From: Rhodoligotrophos appendicifer
GTDB taxonomy: Bacteria > Pseudomonadota > Alphaproteobacteria > Rhizobiales > Im1
NCBI RefSeq assembly: GCF_007474605.1
Contig: NZ_VHKL01000006.1
Location: 248,001 to 312,000 of the forward strand
Length of the DNA stretch: 64,000 nucleotides
Direction: 5' to 3'
The stretch's first letter is position 1. Every line of letters begins with the position of its first letter. A model generated the notes under the pieces. That model made no database searches. It was not told where the DNA came from and saw nothing but the letters and a program-made list of their open reading frames with translations. A program made the position numbers and the translations under genes. Shown in pieces: positions 35,595 to 45,047 of the stretch.

Positions 35595-35885
35595 ATGCAA
35601 TCCGACCAGTATGACCTTGGCCCATCCTTCGTCTCCACGGAGGTCCTCTATCCGATTTATCTGTTCGACGAGCTCGTCGACTACTTGGATGTCGAGGTCA
35701 CGCTGACCCCAGGCCGGGAGCCCGATTCATGGGAAATTGATGAGGTCGTCTGTCATCCGCAGCATATCCCCACTCCGGTGACGGCGACCGGCGAATTGCT
35801 CGCGGACATAAAGAGCTTTCTGGCCTTCGACCCCACCGCGAAGGTCAAGGTCGCGAAGGCGGGCGAAAGGCTGTGGCCGCATTGA
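35595..35885 (+). CDS. Small protein of unknown function (96 aa)
   Basis: Not recognised. Acidic, no signal peptide or membrane helix. Begins MQSDQYDLGPSFVSTEVLYPIY and ends VKVAKAGERLWPH. The ATG at 35595 is preferred over TTG 35565. It lies between the SDR and GMC genes on the same strand with gaps of about 100 bases. Confidence 0.6.
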   Translation: MQSDQYDLGPSFVSTEVLYPIYLFDELVDYLDVEVTLTPGREPDSWEIDEVVCHPQHIPTPVTATGELLADIKSFLAFDPTAKVKVAKAGERLWPH

Positions 35886-35983
35886 GATTCGCCGTCTCTG
35901 AAGAAAAGCCTCCGACATCATCCTTGCCCCGGCACTCTGCGTGAGTGGTATGCACCGTAAACCGAAGTGGTCATTGGCCCAGA

Positions 35984-37648
35984 ATGCGGATGCGCTATGT
36001 CACGCTGGCTGGGACAGAAGAGGCTCTGGGTGTGGATGCCGACTACATCATAATCGGAGGTGGCTCGGCTGGCTGCGTCCTGGCCAACAGGCTGAGCGCT
36101 GATGGCCGCCATCGTGTGGTCCTTTTGGAGGCTGGGGGCAGCGATCTCCATCCCTGGACGCAGATCCCCATCGCCTATGGCAAATGCTTCTATCACCCCC
36201 GGCTGAACTGGCGCTACGAGTCCGCACCCGTTCCAGGCCTCGACGACAGGACCATATATTGTCCGCGCGGCAAGGTCCTGGGCGGCTCCAGTGCCATCAA
36301 CGCCATGGTCTTCATCCGCGGCCAGCGGGAGGATTATGACGGTTGGCGGGATCTGGGCAATGCCGGGTGGGGCTATGACGACGTTCTGCCATATTTCCAG
36401 CGCCTCGAGCGGGATGAGGCAGGGCCCGTATCTTCGCACGCCGAGGGCGGACCGCTGACGATCACTGAGATTTCCGGATCAGCGCATCCGCTCTGCACCG
36501 ATTTTCTGGCGGCCGCAGCTTCGGCGGGGTTGTCCTTCAACCCCGACTTCAATGATGCGACGCAGGAGGGCGCCGGCTTCTATCGGATCACCACCCGTCG
36601 CGGGCTTCGCGTTTCATCGGCAACCGCCTATTTGCGACCTGTCCTTTCACGGCCCAATCTGCAGGTCATCCGGCAGGCGCTTGCCACGCGCATCGTGTTT
36701 GAGGGCAATCGCGCGGTCGCGGTGGACTATTCACGTGGAGGAGACCGCTCCCTGAGGGTCCACGCCCGGCGCGAGGTCGTGGTGGCGGCAGGTGCCGTCA
36801 ATTCCCCCCAGCTCCTGCAGCTGTCCGGCATCGGCGATCCTGCCCTCTTGCAGCGTCACGGGATCGCCGTCCTGCACGCAGCACCGGCTGTCGGCGAGAA
36901 CCTCCAGGACCATCTCTGCATCGACTACCTCTACAAGTCGCGCAAGGCGTCGCTCAACGAGACCCTGAGGCCGCTATGGCGGCGGCCCTTGCTTGCTGCG
37001 CAATATCTCCTGACCCGGAGCGGTCCGCTGAGCTTGAGCGTGAACCAGGCCGGAGGGTTCTTCCGGACGCGCCAGGATCTGCAACGCCCCGACATGCAGC
37101 TCTATTTTTCCGCTCTCAGCTATACGCGGGCCAGTCCCGGCAAGCGTCAGCTCATGCGCCCCGATCCCTTTCCCGGGTTCCTGCTGAGCGTCTCCAACTG
37201 CCATCCGCTCAGCCGCGGCCATATCCGCATCCAGGCCGCCGATCCGTTCAAGCCGCCGATCATCCAGCCGAACTATCTTGCCGACGACCGCGACCTTTCT
37301 GAGCTGGTTCTGGGCGCCCGCTTCATTCGCAGACTGGCCGCGCAACCGGCGCTGGCGGAGATCATCGCGGAGGAATTCCGTCCCGGCATCGAGGTCATGT
37401 CCGAGGCAGAGATGCGGGCCGACATCCGCAAACGCGCCACCTCGGTGTTTCACCTCAGCGGAACATGTGCCATGGGCCCGGATCCGCGCAACGCAGTGGT
37501 CGACCCCAGATTGCGGGTCCATGGCGTGCAGGGTCTGCGCATCGTCGATGCCTCAATCTTTCCACGGCTTGTCTCCGGCAACACCAACGCCCCGACCATG
37601 ATGATCGGCGAAAAGGGCGCCGATCTCATCCTGTCCGACCTGCGCTAG
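35984..37648 (+). CDS. GMC-family FAD oxidoreductase (choline/alcohol dehydrogenase-like)
   Basis: About 554 aa. FAD-binding DYIIIGGGSAGCVLANRL, GMC signature 1 GKVLGGSSAINAMVFIRGQ, signature 2 in GAVNSPQLLQLSGIGDP, and C-terminal active-site region SGTCAMGPDPRNAVVDPRLRVHG with the NTNAPTMMIGEK end. Oxidises an alcohol to an aldehyde with a quinone or other acceptor (family). Start uncertain: ATG 35984 or GTG 36032, the latter giving the usual short N-terminus. Its 3' end overlaps the convergent mocR gene by 23 bases. Confidence 0.9.
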   Translation: MRMRYVTLAGTEEALGVDADYIIIGGGSAGCVLANRLSADGRHRVVLLEAGGSDLHPWTQIPIAYGKCFYHPRLNWRYESAPVPGLDDRTIYCPRGKVLGGSSAINAMVFIRGQREDYDGWRDLGNAGWGYDDVLPYFQRLERDEAGPVSSHAEGGPLTITEISGSAHPLCTDFLAAAASAGLSFNPDFNDATQEGAGFYRITTRRGLRVSSATAYLRPVLSRPNLQVIRQALATRIVFEGNRAVAVDYSRGGDRSLRVHARREVVVAAGAVNSPQLLQLSGIGDPALLQRHGIAVLHAAPAVGENLQDHLCIDYLYKSRKASLNETLRPLWRRPLLAAQYLLTRSGPLSLSVNQAGGFFRTRQDLQRPDMQLYFSALSYTRASPGKRQLMRPDPFPGFLLSVSNCHPLSRGHIRIQAADPFKPPIIQPNYLADDRDLSELVLGARFIRRLAAQPALAEIIAEEFRPGIEVMSEAEMRADIRKRATSVFHLSGTCAMGPDPRNAVVDPRLRVHGVQGLRIVDASIFPRLVSGNTNAPTMMIGEKGADLILSDLR

Positions 37649-39167
37649 GAACACAAACGCGCAACGTCGGATGGGCCTGTCTTTGTGCGGGGGAGAGGAT
37701 CTGGGCCAGAACGCCCACCCCGGCCTTGATCTCGCGCGGGCTGCAGGCGCTGAAGCCGAGGACCAGTCCGCTGTTCTCGACGGGCTCCAGGCAGAAGCGC
37801 GAGATCGGCGCCGCAACGATGCCGCGTCGTGCGGCGGCCTCGGCCACGGCCACCTCATCGATCCCGGCGGCAAACCGGCCGATGGTCTGGATGCCGCTCT
37901 CGGCACGCACGACGTCCAGGACGCCCGAAAGATGGTCTCGGGCCTCATCCATGAGAACTTCCTGGCGCTCGGCATAGAGCTTTCCCATGCGCCGGATATG
38001 GGTCGCGAAATGGCCTTCGCCGATGAAGCTGGCGACCACGCATTGCTGGTTTGTGGAGGCCCCTTGCTGGGTCGCGCGCGCCACCCGGTCAAAGGCCTCG
38101 ACCAAGGCCGGGGGCGCCACCATGAATCCCAGGCGCAAGGCGGGGAACAGCGATTTGCTGAAAGTGCCGACATAAATGACCCGTCCCGCCTTGTCGATGC
38201 TCTTCAGCGTCGGCGGCGGCCGTCCTGAATAGAAGAACTCCCCGTCATAATCATCCTCGATGATCCAGGCATCGGCCTGTTCGGCAGCCTGCAGCAACTC
38301 GAAGCGGCGCGACAGGCTCATGGTCACGCCAGTGGGATGCTGGTGCGATGGGGTCACGAAGGCCAGGCGGAAATCGGGAGATGTCCGCAGGCCCTCGGCG
38401 ACGCTGATGCCCTCGTCATCCACTGGGACCGGAACCAAACGCGCCCCCGCGGCGAACAGGCTGTTGCGGGCGCCGATCGCACCAGGGTTCTCGAACCAGA
38501 CCGGGTCTCCCGGATCAAGCAGCATGCTGCCGATCCTGTTGAAGGCCTCCTGCGCGCCGTTGACGATGAACACGCTCTCGGGTTCGCAGAGTATGCCGCG
38601 GTTCAGCCGCAGATGCGCGGCCACGGCGTGGCGCAGCGCCTTGAGGCCCGCGGGGTCCGGATAGCCGAGCATCTGGCCTCGGGAGCCGCGCCAGCAGCGT
38701 GCCGTCAGCCGCGCCCACAGGGCCACGGGGAACGCCTCCAGCGCGGGCATTCCGGTGATGAAGGCGCGATGCTCCGGCAGATGCGCGAGCCGGGGCAGGA
38801 ACTGCTGCGAAGCCCCCAGGGCGATCCGTGCGAGCCGCGCCGGCTGGCGGCCGAGCTCCCCGCCCTGAGGTTCGATCGCGGTGGGCACGTTGACATTCAC
38901 CTCGACGCTCACGAATGCGCCTGCACCCACACGGGAGTCGATGAGGCCTTCGGATGTGAGCTGGTCATAGACGGCAACCACAGTGGTGCGCGACAGGCCG
39001 AGATCCCGCGCCAAAGTCCGGCTGGACGGCAGCCTGGCCCCGGCCGCGATGGCGCCCGACAGAATGGCCTCCCTTAAGGCATAGCTCAGCTGGACGACCA
39101 AGGGCGTGGCTGCGCCCTTGTCCACGGACAGGGCCGGTAGCAGCGCGCCCCCACTATACTTGACCAC
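37626..39167 (-). CDS. MocR/PdxR-type regulator (GntR HTH plus aminotransferase-like domain)
   Basis: 513 aa. The GntR winged helix comes first ([41 protein letters not shown]). A PLP-dependent fold-type I domain follows with [23 protein letters not shown] and the Schiff-base Lys in [12 protein letters not shown]. MocR proteins sense an amino compound or PLP through this domain. It is divergent from the MR-subgroup enolase and near a DAO-type oxidase and polyamine-type transporter. A 49-bp motif shared by its own promoter and the potD-like promoter is its likely operator. Confidence 0.92.
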   Translation of the reverse strand: MVKYSGGALLPALSVDKGAATPLVVQLSYALREAILSGAIAAGARLPSSRTLARDLGLSRTTVVAVYDQLTSEGLIDSRVGAGAFVSVEVNVNVPTAIEPQGGELGRQPARLARIALGASQQFLPRLAHLPEHRAFITGMPALEAFPVALWARLTARCWRGSRGQMLGYPDPAGLKALRHAVAAHLRLNRGILCEPESVFIVNGAQEAFNRIGSMLLDPGDPVWFENPGAIGARNSLFAAGARLVPVPVDDEGISVAEGLRTSPDFRLAFVTPSHQHPTGVTMSLSRRFELLQAAEQADAWIIEDDYDGEFFYSGRPPPTLKSIDKAGRVIYVGTFSKSLFPALRLGFMVAPPALVEAFDRVARATQQGASTNQQCVVASFIGEGHFATHIRRMGKLYAERQEVLMDEARDHLSGVLDVVRAESGIQTIGRFAAGIDEVAVAEAAARRGIVAAPISRFCLEPVENSGLVLGFSACSPREIKAGVGVLAQILSPAQRQAHPTLRVCVPSAGRTG

Positions 39168-39178
39168 AACCCCTCCCC

Positions 39179-39227
39179 GATTGGCATCGTCTTTTCACGA
39201 GAACGGACCTTAACGCGCAGGCCAATC
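39179..39227 (+). promoter_or_regulatory. Tripartite MocR operator candidate, site 1
   Basis: GATTGGCATC (39179-39188), N16, GGACCT (39205-39210), N11, CCAATC (39222-39227), between the divergent mocR and MR-subgroup enolase genes. The same three blocks with identical spacing recur at 41756-41804. Confidence 0.7.
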
Positions 39228-39286
39228 CGGTCGCAAGAAGAGAGCATCCGCCAGCACAATCTTCGGCCGCGGCCCGAGGACATCCC

Positions 39287-40390
39287 ATGAAACTTCGCTG
39301 CATAGAGACCTTTTCCGACCGGTATGTCGGGTTCGTTCGCATCACTGACGAAACCGGGGCACAGGGCTGGGGTCAGGTTTCGCCATACAATGCGGACATC
39401 ACATCGCAGATCCTGCACCGGCAGATCGCGCCTTGGTCACTGGGCGTCGACACGACAGATCTCGATGACCTCGTGGATCGGATCGAGGAGCGTGAGCTCA
39501 AATTTCCTGGCTCCTATGTCCGCCGCGCCATCACCGGGCTCGACACCGCCATCTGGGATCTCAGGGGCAAGCATGCCGGCAAGCCGGTGGTCGAGCTTCT
39601 CGGCGGCCGTCCCGGCCAATTGCGCTGCTATGCGTCGTCGATGAAGCGGGACATTACACCGGAAGACGAGGCCGAACGGTTCCTCCGCCTCAGGGATCGC
39701 CATGGCTTCGATGCCTTCAAGTTCCGCGTCGGAGCCGAAGCCGGCCGTGATATCGACGAATGGCCGGGCCGAAGCGAAGCGATTGTGCCGACGATCCGCC
39801 GAGCGCTCGGCGACGAGGCCACGCTGCTCGTGGATGCAAATAGTGGTTTCTCGCCGGCACGCGCCATCGAGATCGGCCGGCTGCTCGAGGCGCATGGCGT
39901 GGTTCATTACGAAGAGCCCTGCCCCTATTGGGAACTCGAACAGACCAAGCAGGTCACCGATGCGCTCGACTTGGACGTGACCGGCGGCGAACAGGATTCC
40001 GACTTGCGCATTTGGCGGCGGATGATCGAGATGCGCGCGGTCGATATCGTGCAGCCCGACATCTGCTACGTCGGAGGGGTCGGCCGTATGCTGAGAGTGG
40101 CGCGCATGGCCGAGGCCGCGGGCCTGCCGGTGACGCCGCATGCTGCCAATCTGTCCTTGGTGACGCTGTTCACCATGCATGTTCTGGCTGCGATTCCGAA
40201 TGCCGGGGCTTATCTCGAGCTGTCGATCGAGGGGGCGGATTACTACCCCTGGCAGCAAGGCCTCTTCCGCAACGATCCCTACAAGGTATCCAATGGCACA
40301 GTTTCGATTGACGACACCCCGGGATGGGGTGCCGATATCAATCCGGAATGGCTGGCGCGATCGCGCTACCAGATGAGCAAGCTGGATTAG
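39287..40390 (+). CDS. Enolase-superfamily enzyme, mandelate racemase subgroup
   Basis: 367 aa. Barrel residues: KxR motif FKFRVG, metal ligands Asp (LVDANSG), Glu (HYEEPC) and Glu (TGGEQDS), then Asp in [10 protein letters not shown] and catalytic His in TPHAANLS. The His places it in the mandelate racemase subgroup, unlike the MLE-like enzyme at 33425. It may dehydrate or epimerise a hydroxy or amino acid; substrate unknown. It starts with ATG 39287 60 bases after operator site 1 and is divergent from mocR. Confidence 0.88.
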   Translation: MKLRCIETFSDRYVGFVRITDETGAQGWGQVSPYNADITSQILHRQIAPWSLGVDTTDLDDLVDRIEERELKFPGSYVRRAITGLDTAIWDLRGKHAGKPVVELLGGRPGQLRCYASSMKRDITPEDEAERFLRLRDRHGFDAFKFRVGAEAGRDIDEWPGRSEAIVPTIRRALGDEATLLVDANSGFSPARAIEIGRLLEAHGVVHYEEPCPYWELEQTKQVTDALDLDVTGGEQDSDLRIWRRMIEMRAVDIVQPDICYVGGVGRMLRVARMAEAAGLPVTPHAANLSLVTLFTMHVLAAIPNAGAYLELSIEGADYYPWQQGLFRNDPYKVSNGTVSIDDTPGWGADINPEWLARSRYQMSKLD

Positions 40391-40402
40391 GCGTTGCCTG
40401 AG

Positions 40403-40425
40403 GCCGGAGAGCGATTGTCTCCGGC
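40403..40425 (+). repeat. Hairpin overlapping the oxidase translation start region
   Basis: GCCGGAGA and TCTCCGGC form a perfect 8-bp stem with a 7-base loop. The right arm ends where the GGGGGGAG SD of the next gene begins, so folding could affect ribosome access. Confidence 0.5.
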
Positions 40426-40445
40426 GGGGGGAGTTGAAGACGGTC

Positions 40446-41747
40446 ATGAGCACAGGCTCGCTGTTCACGGATGATTTCAAGCTTTCGCCCTATTGGTGGG
40501 ATGCGACGCCAAGGCCCGAGATATCCCCCGGCGACCTGCCCGAGCGCGTGGATGTTGCGGTCATCGGGTCTGGCTATACGGGGCTTTCCGCGGCCTTGCA
40601 GACCGCCCGGGGCGGGCGGTCGACCCTCGTGTTCGACGCCGAGGACGCAGGCTGGGGCTGCAGCACGCGCAATGGCGGCCAGATCAGCACCAGTGTCAAA
40701 CCCAACCTCGCAGAGCTGACGAAACGCCACGGTCCGCAGACGGCGCGCGCGATTCTATCGGACGGAAGGAAGTCCCTGAAGTGGATCGGCGAATTCGTGG
40801 CGGAGGAGAACATCGAGTGCTCCTTCGGCGTGGTGGGGCGCTTCCATGCCGCCCATAATACGGCAGCCTTCCGCAACCTGACGGAGTCCTTTGCAACGGA
40901 GCCGGAAGAGTTTGAGACGGGCGGCTGGGTTGTGCCGCGATCGGAGCAGAGAGAGGAACTCGGGACGGACGCCTATCATGGCGGCGTGGTCTATCCGCGC
41001 CATGCTGTGCTCGACCCCGGAAAGTTTCACCATGGCCTCCTGGAAAGGGTTCTGCAGGCCGGGGCCGCCATCGCGACCCACTGTCCGGTCACCGGCATCG
41101 AGCGGATGAAGCAAGGCTTTCGGCTGACCACGCCTCGCGGGATCCTCGAGGCTCGCGACGTCGTGGTCGCTACGAATGGCTACACGGGCAAGATCACGCC
41201 ATGGCAGCGTCGCCGCGTCATCCCCATCGGCAGCTATGTCATTGCGACCGAGGAGTTGCCGCCAGGAATGGCCGACCGCCTGTTCCCCAAGAACCGCATC
41301 GTCTCCGATACCCGAAAGGTGGTCTATTATTATCGGCTCTGCTCCGATCGGCGTCGCATTATCTTCGGTGGCAGGGTCAGCCACGGCGAAACCGACCCCA
41401 TCAAGAGCGCAGCCAAGCTCAGGGACGAAATTGTCCGACTGTTTCCGGAGCTCGCAAACATTCGGGTCAGCCATTCTTGGATGGGCCTCGTCGCCTACAC
41501 ATTCGACACGCTCGCCCATGCCGGCAAGCATGACGGGCTCCATTACGCAATGGGCTATTGCGGCTCCGGCGTCGCGATGGCGGGATATCTTGGCATGCGG
41601 GTTGGCCAGCAGGTCCTCGGCCTGCCGGAGGGCCGCTTGGGCGTCGAGGCAGCACCGTTCCAAACCCGCCCGCTCTACTACGGCTGGCCTTGGTTCCTGG
41701 CACCCTCCGTCTCCTATTATCGCTGGCGCGACAGCCGCAACAGATGA
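40446..41747 (+). CDS. FAD-dependent DAO-type oxidoreductase (gamma-glutamylputrescine oxidase-like)
   Basis: 433 aa. The N-terminal Rossmann motif VAVIGSGYTGLSAALQ and the block WGCSTRNGGQIS are typical of OrdL/PuuB-type amine oxidases. The C-terminus YCGSGVAMAGYLGMRVG binds FAD. It probably oxidises an amine or N-substituted amino acid with H2O2 or electron release. The start is uncertain between TTG 40434, close to GGGGGGAG, and ATG 40446. It lies between the MR-subgroup enolase and the PotD-like gene, in the same MocR locus. Confidence 0.88.
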   Translation: MSTGSLFTDDFKLSPYWWDATPRPEISPGDLPERVDVAVIGSGYTGLSAALQTARGGRSTLVFDAEDAGWGCSTRNGGQISTSVKPNLAELTKRHGPQTARAILSDGRKSLKWIGEFVAEENIECSFGVVGRFHAAHNTAAFRNLTESFATEPEEFETGGWVVPRSEQREELGTDAYHGGVVYPRHAVLDPGKFHHGLLERVLQAGAAIATHCPVTGIERMKQGFRLTTPRGILEARDVVVATNGYTGKITPWQRRRVIPIGSYVIATEELPPGMADRLFPKNRIVSDTRKVVYYYRLCSDRRRIIFGGRVSHGETDPIKSAAKLRDEIVRLFPELANIRVSHSWMGLVAYTFDTLAHAGKHDGLHYAMGYCGSGVAMAGYLGMRVGQQVLGLPEGRLGVEAAPFQTRPLYYGWPWFLAPSVSYYRWRDSRNR

Positions 41748-41755
41748 CACAGCCG

Positions 41756-41804
41756 GATTGGCATCCAACACCAGATAAAATGGACCTATAGGTGGATGCC
41801 AATC
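41756..41804 (+). promoter_or_regulatory. Tripartite MocR operator candidate, site 2
   Basis: GATTGGCATC (41756-41765), N16, GGACCT (41782-41787), N11, CCAATC (41799-41804), with outer arms GATTGGCATCCA and TGGATGCCAATC fully complementary over 12 bp. It lies 84 bases before the PotD-like gene. The spacing is identical to site 1. Confidence 0.72.
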
Positions 41805-41888
41805 GCCCTTAGCTTTGAGATCGGGGCCGACGCTCACGCCATGGACGTATGAAACTACGCCGGTCGGCCGAGATGGAGGGATGCTGCA

Positions 41889-42968
41889 ATGAGATCTCCA
41901 CGAAGAGGCTTTGTCGTTCTCGGGGCGCTGCTGAGCGTTCTCATGGCGAGCACGGCACAAGCCGAGACGCTTCGGCTGTTGACCTGGGGCAATTATGCAC
42001 CCGACAAGGTCATCGAAATGTTCGAGAAGAAATATCCGGACATCAAGGTCGAGGTCACCTTCTCGAACAACGAGGAAATGGTGGCCAAGCTACGGGCGAC
42101 GGGAGGCGCCGGTTTCGATCTCGCCCAGCCGAGCCATGACCGGATTTTCTCGGCTCAGAAGGAATTCAACATCTATAAGCCGATGGATCTGACCAAGATC
42201 GATCTTTCGGTCCTGGACGAGAAGCTGCTGGCCGGGGTCAAGGCGAACACCACGATCGACGGCGAGGTCTACGCCGTTCCCCATGAATGGGGCACCTCCG
42301 GCATCATGGTCGACAAGACCAAGGCGCCGGAAATCAAGAGCTGGGCCGATCTCTGCGATGAGAAGTACAAGGGCAAGACCTCCATGAGGTTGCGCCGAAC
42401 CATCCTGCTCGGCACCGCCTTTGCCATGGGCAAGGATCCCTTCGCGGCCTACGGCAATCTGGACGATTACAAGAAGCTCATGGACGAGGTTGCCGAGAAG
42501 CTGATCGCCTGCAAGGCGATCGTGAAGACCTATTGGAAGGCCGGGGACGACCTGTCGGCGCTCATGCTCTCGGGCGAAGTCATCGCCTCCGAAACCTGGG
42601 ATTCGACGGCCTACAAGCTTTATTCCCAAAACCCCAACATCGTCTTCGTGCCGCCGGAGACGGGCGCATTGGCCTGGATCGACACATTCGCCCTGCCGCG
42701 CAAGGGCGAAGCGGATGAAGCGGCCTACAAATGGATCAACTTCGTCATGCAGCCCGACATTGTCCCGCTGATGTCGGACAAGAGCGGTGCGGTCGTTGCG
42801 GTCAAGGATGGCATCGCGAAGATGCCGGAGGACAAGCGCAAGGCGGTGCAGGCAGCGTTCAAGCCTGAGGACATCGCCAATCTGAAGTTCTTCGCCAACA
42901 TCCCGCCAGGCCTCGAAGACATCGAGGGCAAGACGCTGGAGAGGATCCAGGCCGCCACGGCCAACTGA
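41889..42968 (+). CDS. Polyamine-type ABC transporter, periplasmic binding protein (PotD/PotF-like)
   Basis: 359 aa. Signal peptide ends near TAQAE. PotD-like blocks include LRLLTWGNYAPDKVIEMFEKKYP, VPHEWGTSGIMVD and the C-terminal Ala/Lys-rich end. It binds a cationic or amine substrate in the periplasm (family); the aromatic and acidic contact residues cannot be aligned by eye. It is preceded by operator site 2 and followed by a large stem-loop. Confidence 0.92.
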   Translation: MRSPRRGFVVLGALLSVLMASTAQAETLRLLTWGNYAPDKVIEMFEKKYPDIKVEVTFSNNEEMVAKLRATGGAGFDLAQPSHDRIFSAQKEFNIYKPMDLTKIDLSVLDEKLLAGVKANTTIDGEVYAVPHEWGTSGIMVDKTKAPEIKSWADLCDEKYKGKTSMRLRRTILLGTAFAMGKDPFAAYGNLDDYKKLMDEVAEKLIACKAIVKTYWKAGDDLSALMLSGEVIASETWDSTAYKLYSQNPNIVFVPPETGALAWIDTFALPRKGEADEAAYKWINFVMQPDIVPLMSDKSGAVVAVKDGIAKMPEDKRKAVQAAFKPEDIANLKFFANIPPGLEDIEGKTLERIQAATAN

Positions 42969-42987
42969 TCCGGAAGATCCGCGACCT

Positions 42988-43022
42988 CTCCGCTTGGACG
43001 GTGCCGTCCCGCCCAAGCGGAG
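42988..43022 (+). repeat. Large stem-loop after the PotD-like gene
   Basis: CTCCGCTTGG (42988-42997) pairs perfectly with CCAAGCGGAG (43013-43022), and GGACGG-TG-CCGTCC is nested inside. It sits in the 128-base gap before the ATPase gene. It probably stabilises or partly terminates the binding-protein mRNA. Confidence 0.65.
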
Positions 43023-43096
43023 TTCAACGCCGGTTCCTTGTTCAGGGTATAACCGAGCCCGGCGTGTCGCGGAATACAAGGGGGCCTGGGGGCAGC

Positions 43097-44179
43097 ATGT
43101 TCGACCTCGAATGTATCGACGTGACGAAGCGCTTCGGGCCTGTGACCGCTGTCTCCGGCGTTTCTCTGGACGTGCCGAGCGGCACCTTTTTCTCCATTCT
43201 CGGCCCCTCGGGCTGCGGCAAGACGACCTTGATGCGCATGATCGCCGGCTTTGAGACCCCGAGCGCCGGCGACATTCGCATCAAGGGCAAATCGGTGGTC
43301 GAGACCCCGCCGAACAAGCGCAACGTGAAGATGGTGTTTCAGCACCTGGCCCTGTTTCCGATGATGGATGTCGGGGAGAACATCGCCTATGGCCTTCGCT
43401 GTCGTGGCGACGGCAAGGCCGATATCGCGCGCAAGGTGAAGTCGGTGCTCGAGCGGGTCGGCCTGCCCGATGCGGCGGAGAGACAGGTCAATCAGCTCTC
43501 CGGCGGCCAGCGCCAGCGTGTCGCGATTGCCCGTTGCATGGTGCTCGAGCCGGACGTCCTGCTGCTCGACGAGCCCCTGGGCGCTCTCGACCTGAAGCTC
43601 CGCGAACACATGAAGATCGAGCTCAAACTACTTCAGAGCCAGTTCGACACCACCTTCCTCTATATCACCCACGACCAGTCCGAAGCCCTCGTGATGTCGG
43701 ATCGTGTCGCCGTGATGAATGCCGGCATCTTCGAGCAGGTGGGCACTCCCCAGGAGCTCTACCATCATCCCCGCAGCAGCTTTGTTGCCGGCTTCGTCGG
43801 TGACAGCAATCGCTGGAGCGGTCGCGTCGTGCGGATCGACAAAGCGGTCTGTCAGATAGAACTCGAGGACAAGACCCGGGTCCTGGCGACGGGCCATGAT
43901 GCGCTGTCCGTCGGTGACCGCGTCGATGTCTTTGTTCGCCCCGAGGCCCTTCGTCTTTCCAGCGAGGAGGCCCAGGACGGTTGCAACCACTTCGTGGGGA
44001 CGCTGGACAGCCTGCTCTTCAACGGTGCCAATAGCCGGCTGCTTGTCCGCACCGCCAGCGGAATGGTTGAGGTTGACAGTCGTGCCCCATCGGACTCGAT
44101 CCCTGCCGCCGGATCCCCTATCGCGATCGCCAGTGCGGTGGACAAGACCCTGTGCTTTCCGCAGCGGGACCTCGCATGA
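43097..44179 (+). CDS. Polyamine-type ABC transporter, ATP-binding subunit (PotA-like)
   Basis: 360 aa. Walker A GPSGCGKTTL near residue 38, signature LSGGQRQRVAIARC, Walker B VLLLDEPLGALD, and a C-terminal TOBE domain (CNHFVGTLDSLLFNGANSR). ATG 43097 is chosen because the upstream frame is not ATPase-like. Its stop overlaps the next permease start at ATGA. Confidence 0.93.
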   Translation: MFDLECIDVTKRFGPVTAVSGVSLDVPSGTFFSILGPSGCGKTTLMRMIAGFETPSAGDIRIKGKSVVETPPNKRNVKMVFQHLALFPMMDVGENIAYGLRCRGDGKADIARKVKSVLERVGLPDAAERQVNQLSGGQRQRVAIARCMVLEPDVLLLDEPLGALDLKLREHMKIELKLLQSQFDTTFLYITHDQSEALVMSDRVAVMNAGIFEQVGTPQELYHHPRSSFVAGFVGDSNRWSGRVVRIDKAVCQIELEDKTRVLATGHDALSVGDRVDVFVRPEALRLSSEEAQDGCNHFVGTLDSLLFNGANSRLLVRTASGMVEVDSRAPSDSIPAAGSPIAIASAVDKTLCFPQRDLA

Positions 44180-45045
44180 ACACGGCAGAGACCCGCCGGC
44201 TGTCTCTGTTCCTGCTCTTTGCCCCCTTTCTGATGTGGATCGGGCTCCTGATTGTCTTGCCGCAGCTTGGCATTCTTGGCGTGTCCTTGCGCGAAAAGCT
44301 GGGGCCGCAGAACTATGCGATCGGCTTTGGCAATTATGCTGACTTTCTGCAGGAGCCCATCTACTGGAACACGCTTCTCAGAACGGCCGTGATGTCGATC
44401 ATCGTGACCGCGCTCGCCCTCCTCATGGGCTTTCCGATCGCCTACTACATTGCCAAGGTGGCCAGCCGGCGCAGCCGTGCCGGCTTGTTCCTGCTGTGTC
44501 TGGTTCCACTCTGGGTCAGTGACCTCGTTCGCGCCTTCGGCTGGATCATCCTCCTGCGCGAGACCGGAATCGTCTCGGTGGCGTTGCAGGCGGCGGGCAT
44601 GACGGACGGTCCTGTGGAGCTACTCTACAACGACGTCACCATCGTCATGGGTCTTGTCTACACCGTCGTTCTGTTCATGATCGTGCCTCTGGTCTCGACC
44701 CTTGACGGCATGGACGACAGCCTGATTGAGGCGGGGCTCAACCTCGGCGGCAATCGGTTCACGGTGTTCCGCCGCATCGTCGTGCCCTATGCCATGCCGG
44801 GGATCGTCGCCGGCTGCATCATCGTCTTCATGCTCGCGGCCGGCAGCTATCTCACTCCGGTTCTGCTGGGCGGCAAGAACAGCATGTGGTTCACCGAGCA
44901 GATCTACAACCAGTTCATCACGCGCTACAATTGGGAGGCTGGCGCCACCTTCGGAATGCTGCTGCTCGCCTTCACGTCCGTGGTTGTCTGGATCGGGCTG
45001 AAGGCGACCGGACAGAGCCTCGGCTCCACGGTCGCGAGGCACTGA
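44176..45045 (+). CDS. Polyamine-type ABC transporter, permease (PotB-like)
   Basis: 289-aa inner-membrane protein with about six helices. The EAA loop is visible as LIEAGLNLGGNRFTVFRRIVVPYAMPG. It starts at the ATGA overlap with the ATPase gene and pairs with the next permease, 2 bases downstream. Confidence 0.93.
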   Translation: MNTAETRRLSLFLLFAPFLMWIGLLIVLPQLGILGVSLREKLGPQNYAIGFGNYADFLQEPIYWNTLLRTAVMSIIVTALALLMGFPIAYYIAKVASRRSRAGLFLLCLVPLWVSDLVRAFGWIILLRETGIVSVALQAAGMTDGPVELLYNDVTIVMGLVYTVVLFMIVPLVSTLDGMDDSLIEAGLNLGGNRFTVFRRIVVPYAMPGIVAGCIIVFMLAAGSYLTPVLLGGKNSMWFTEQIYNQFITRYNWEAGATFGMLLLAFTSVVVWIGLKATGQSLGSTVARH

Positions 45046-45047
45046 CC

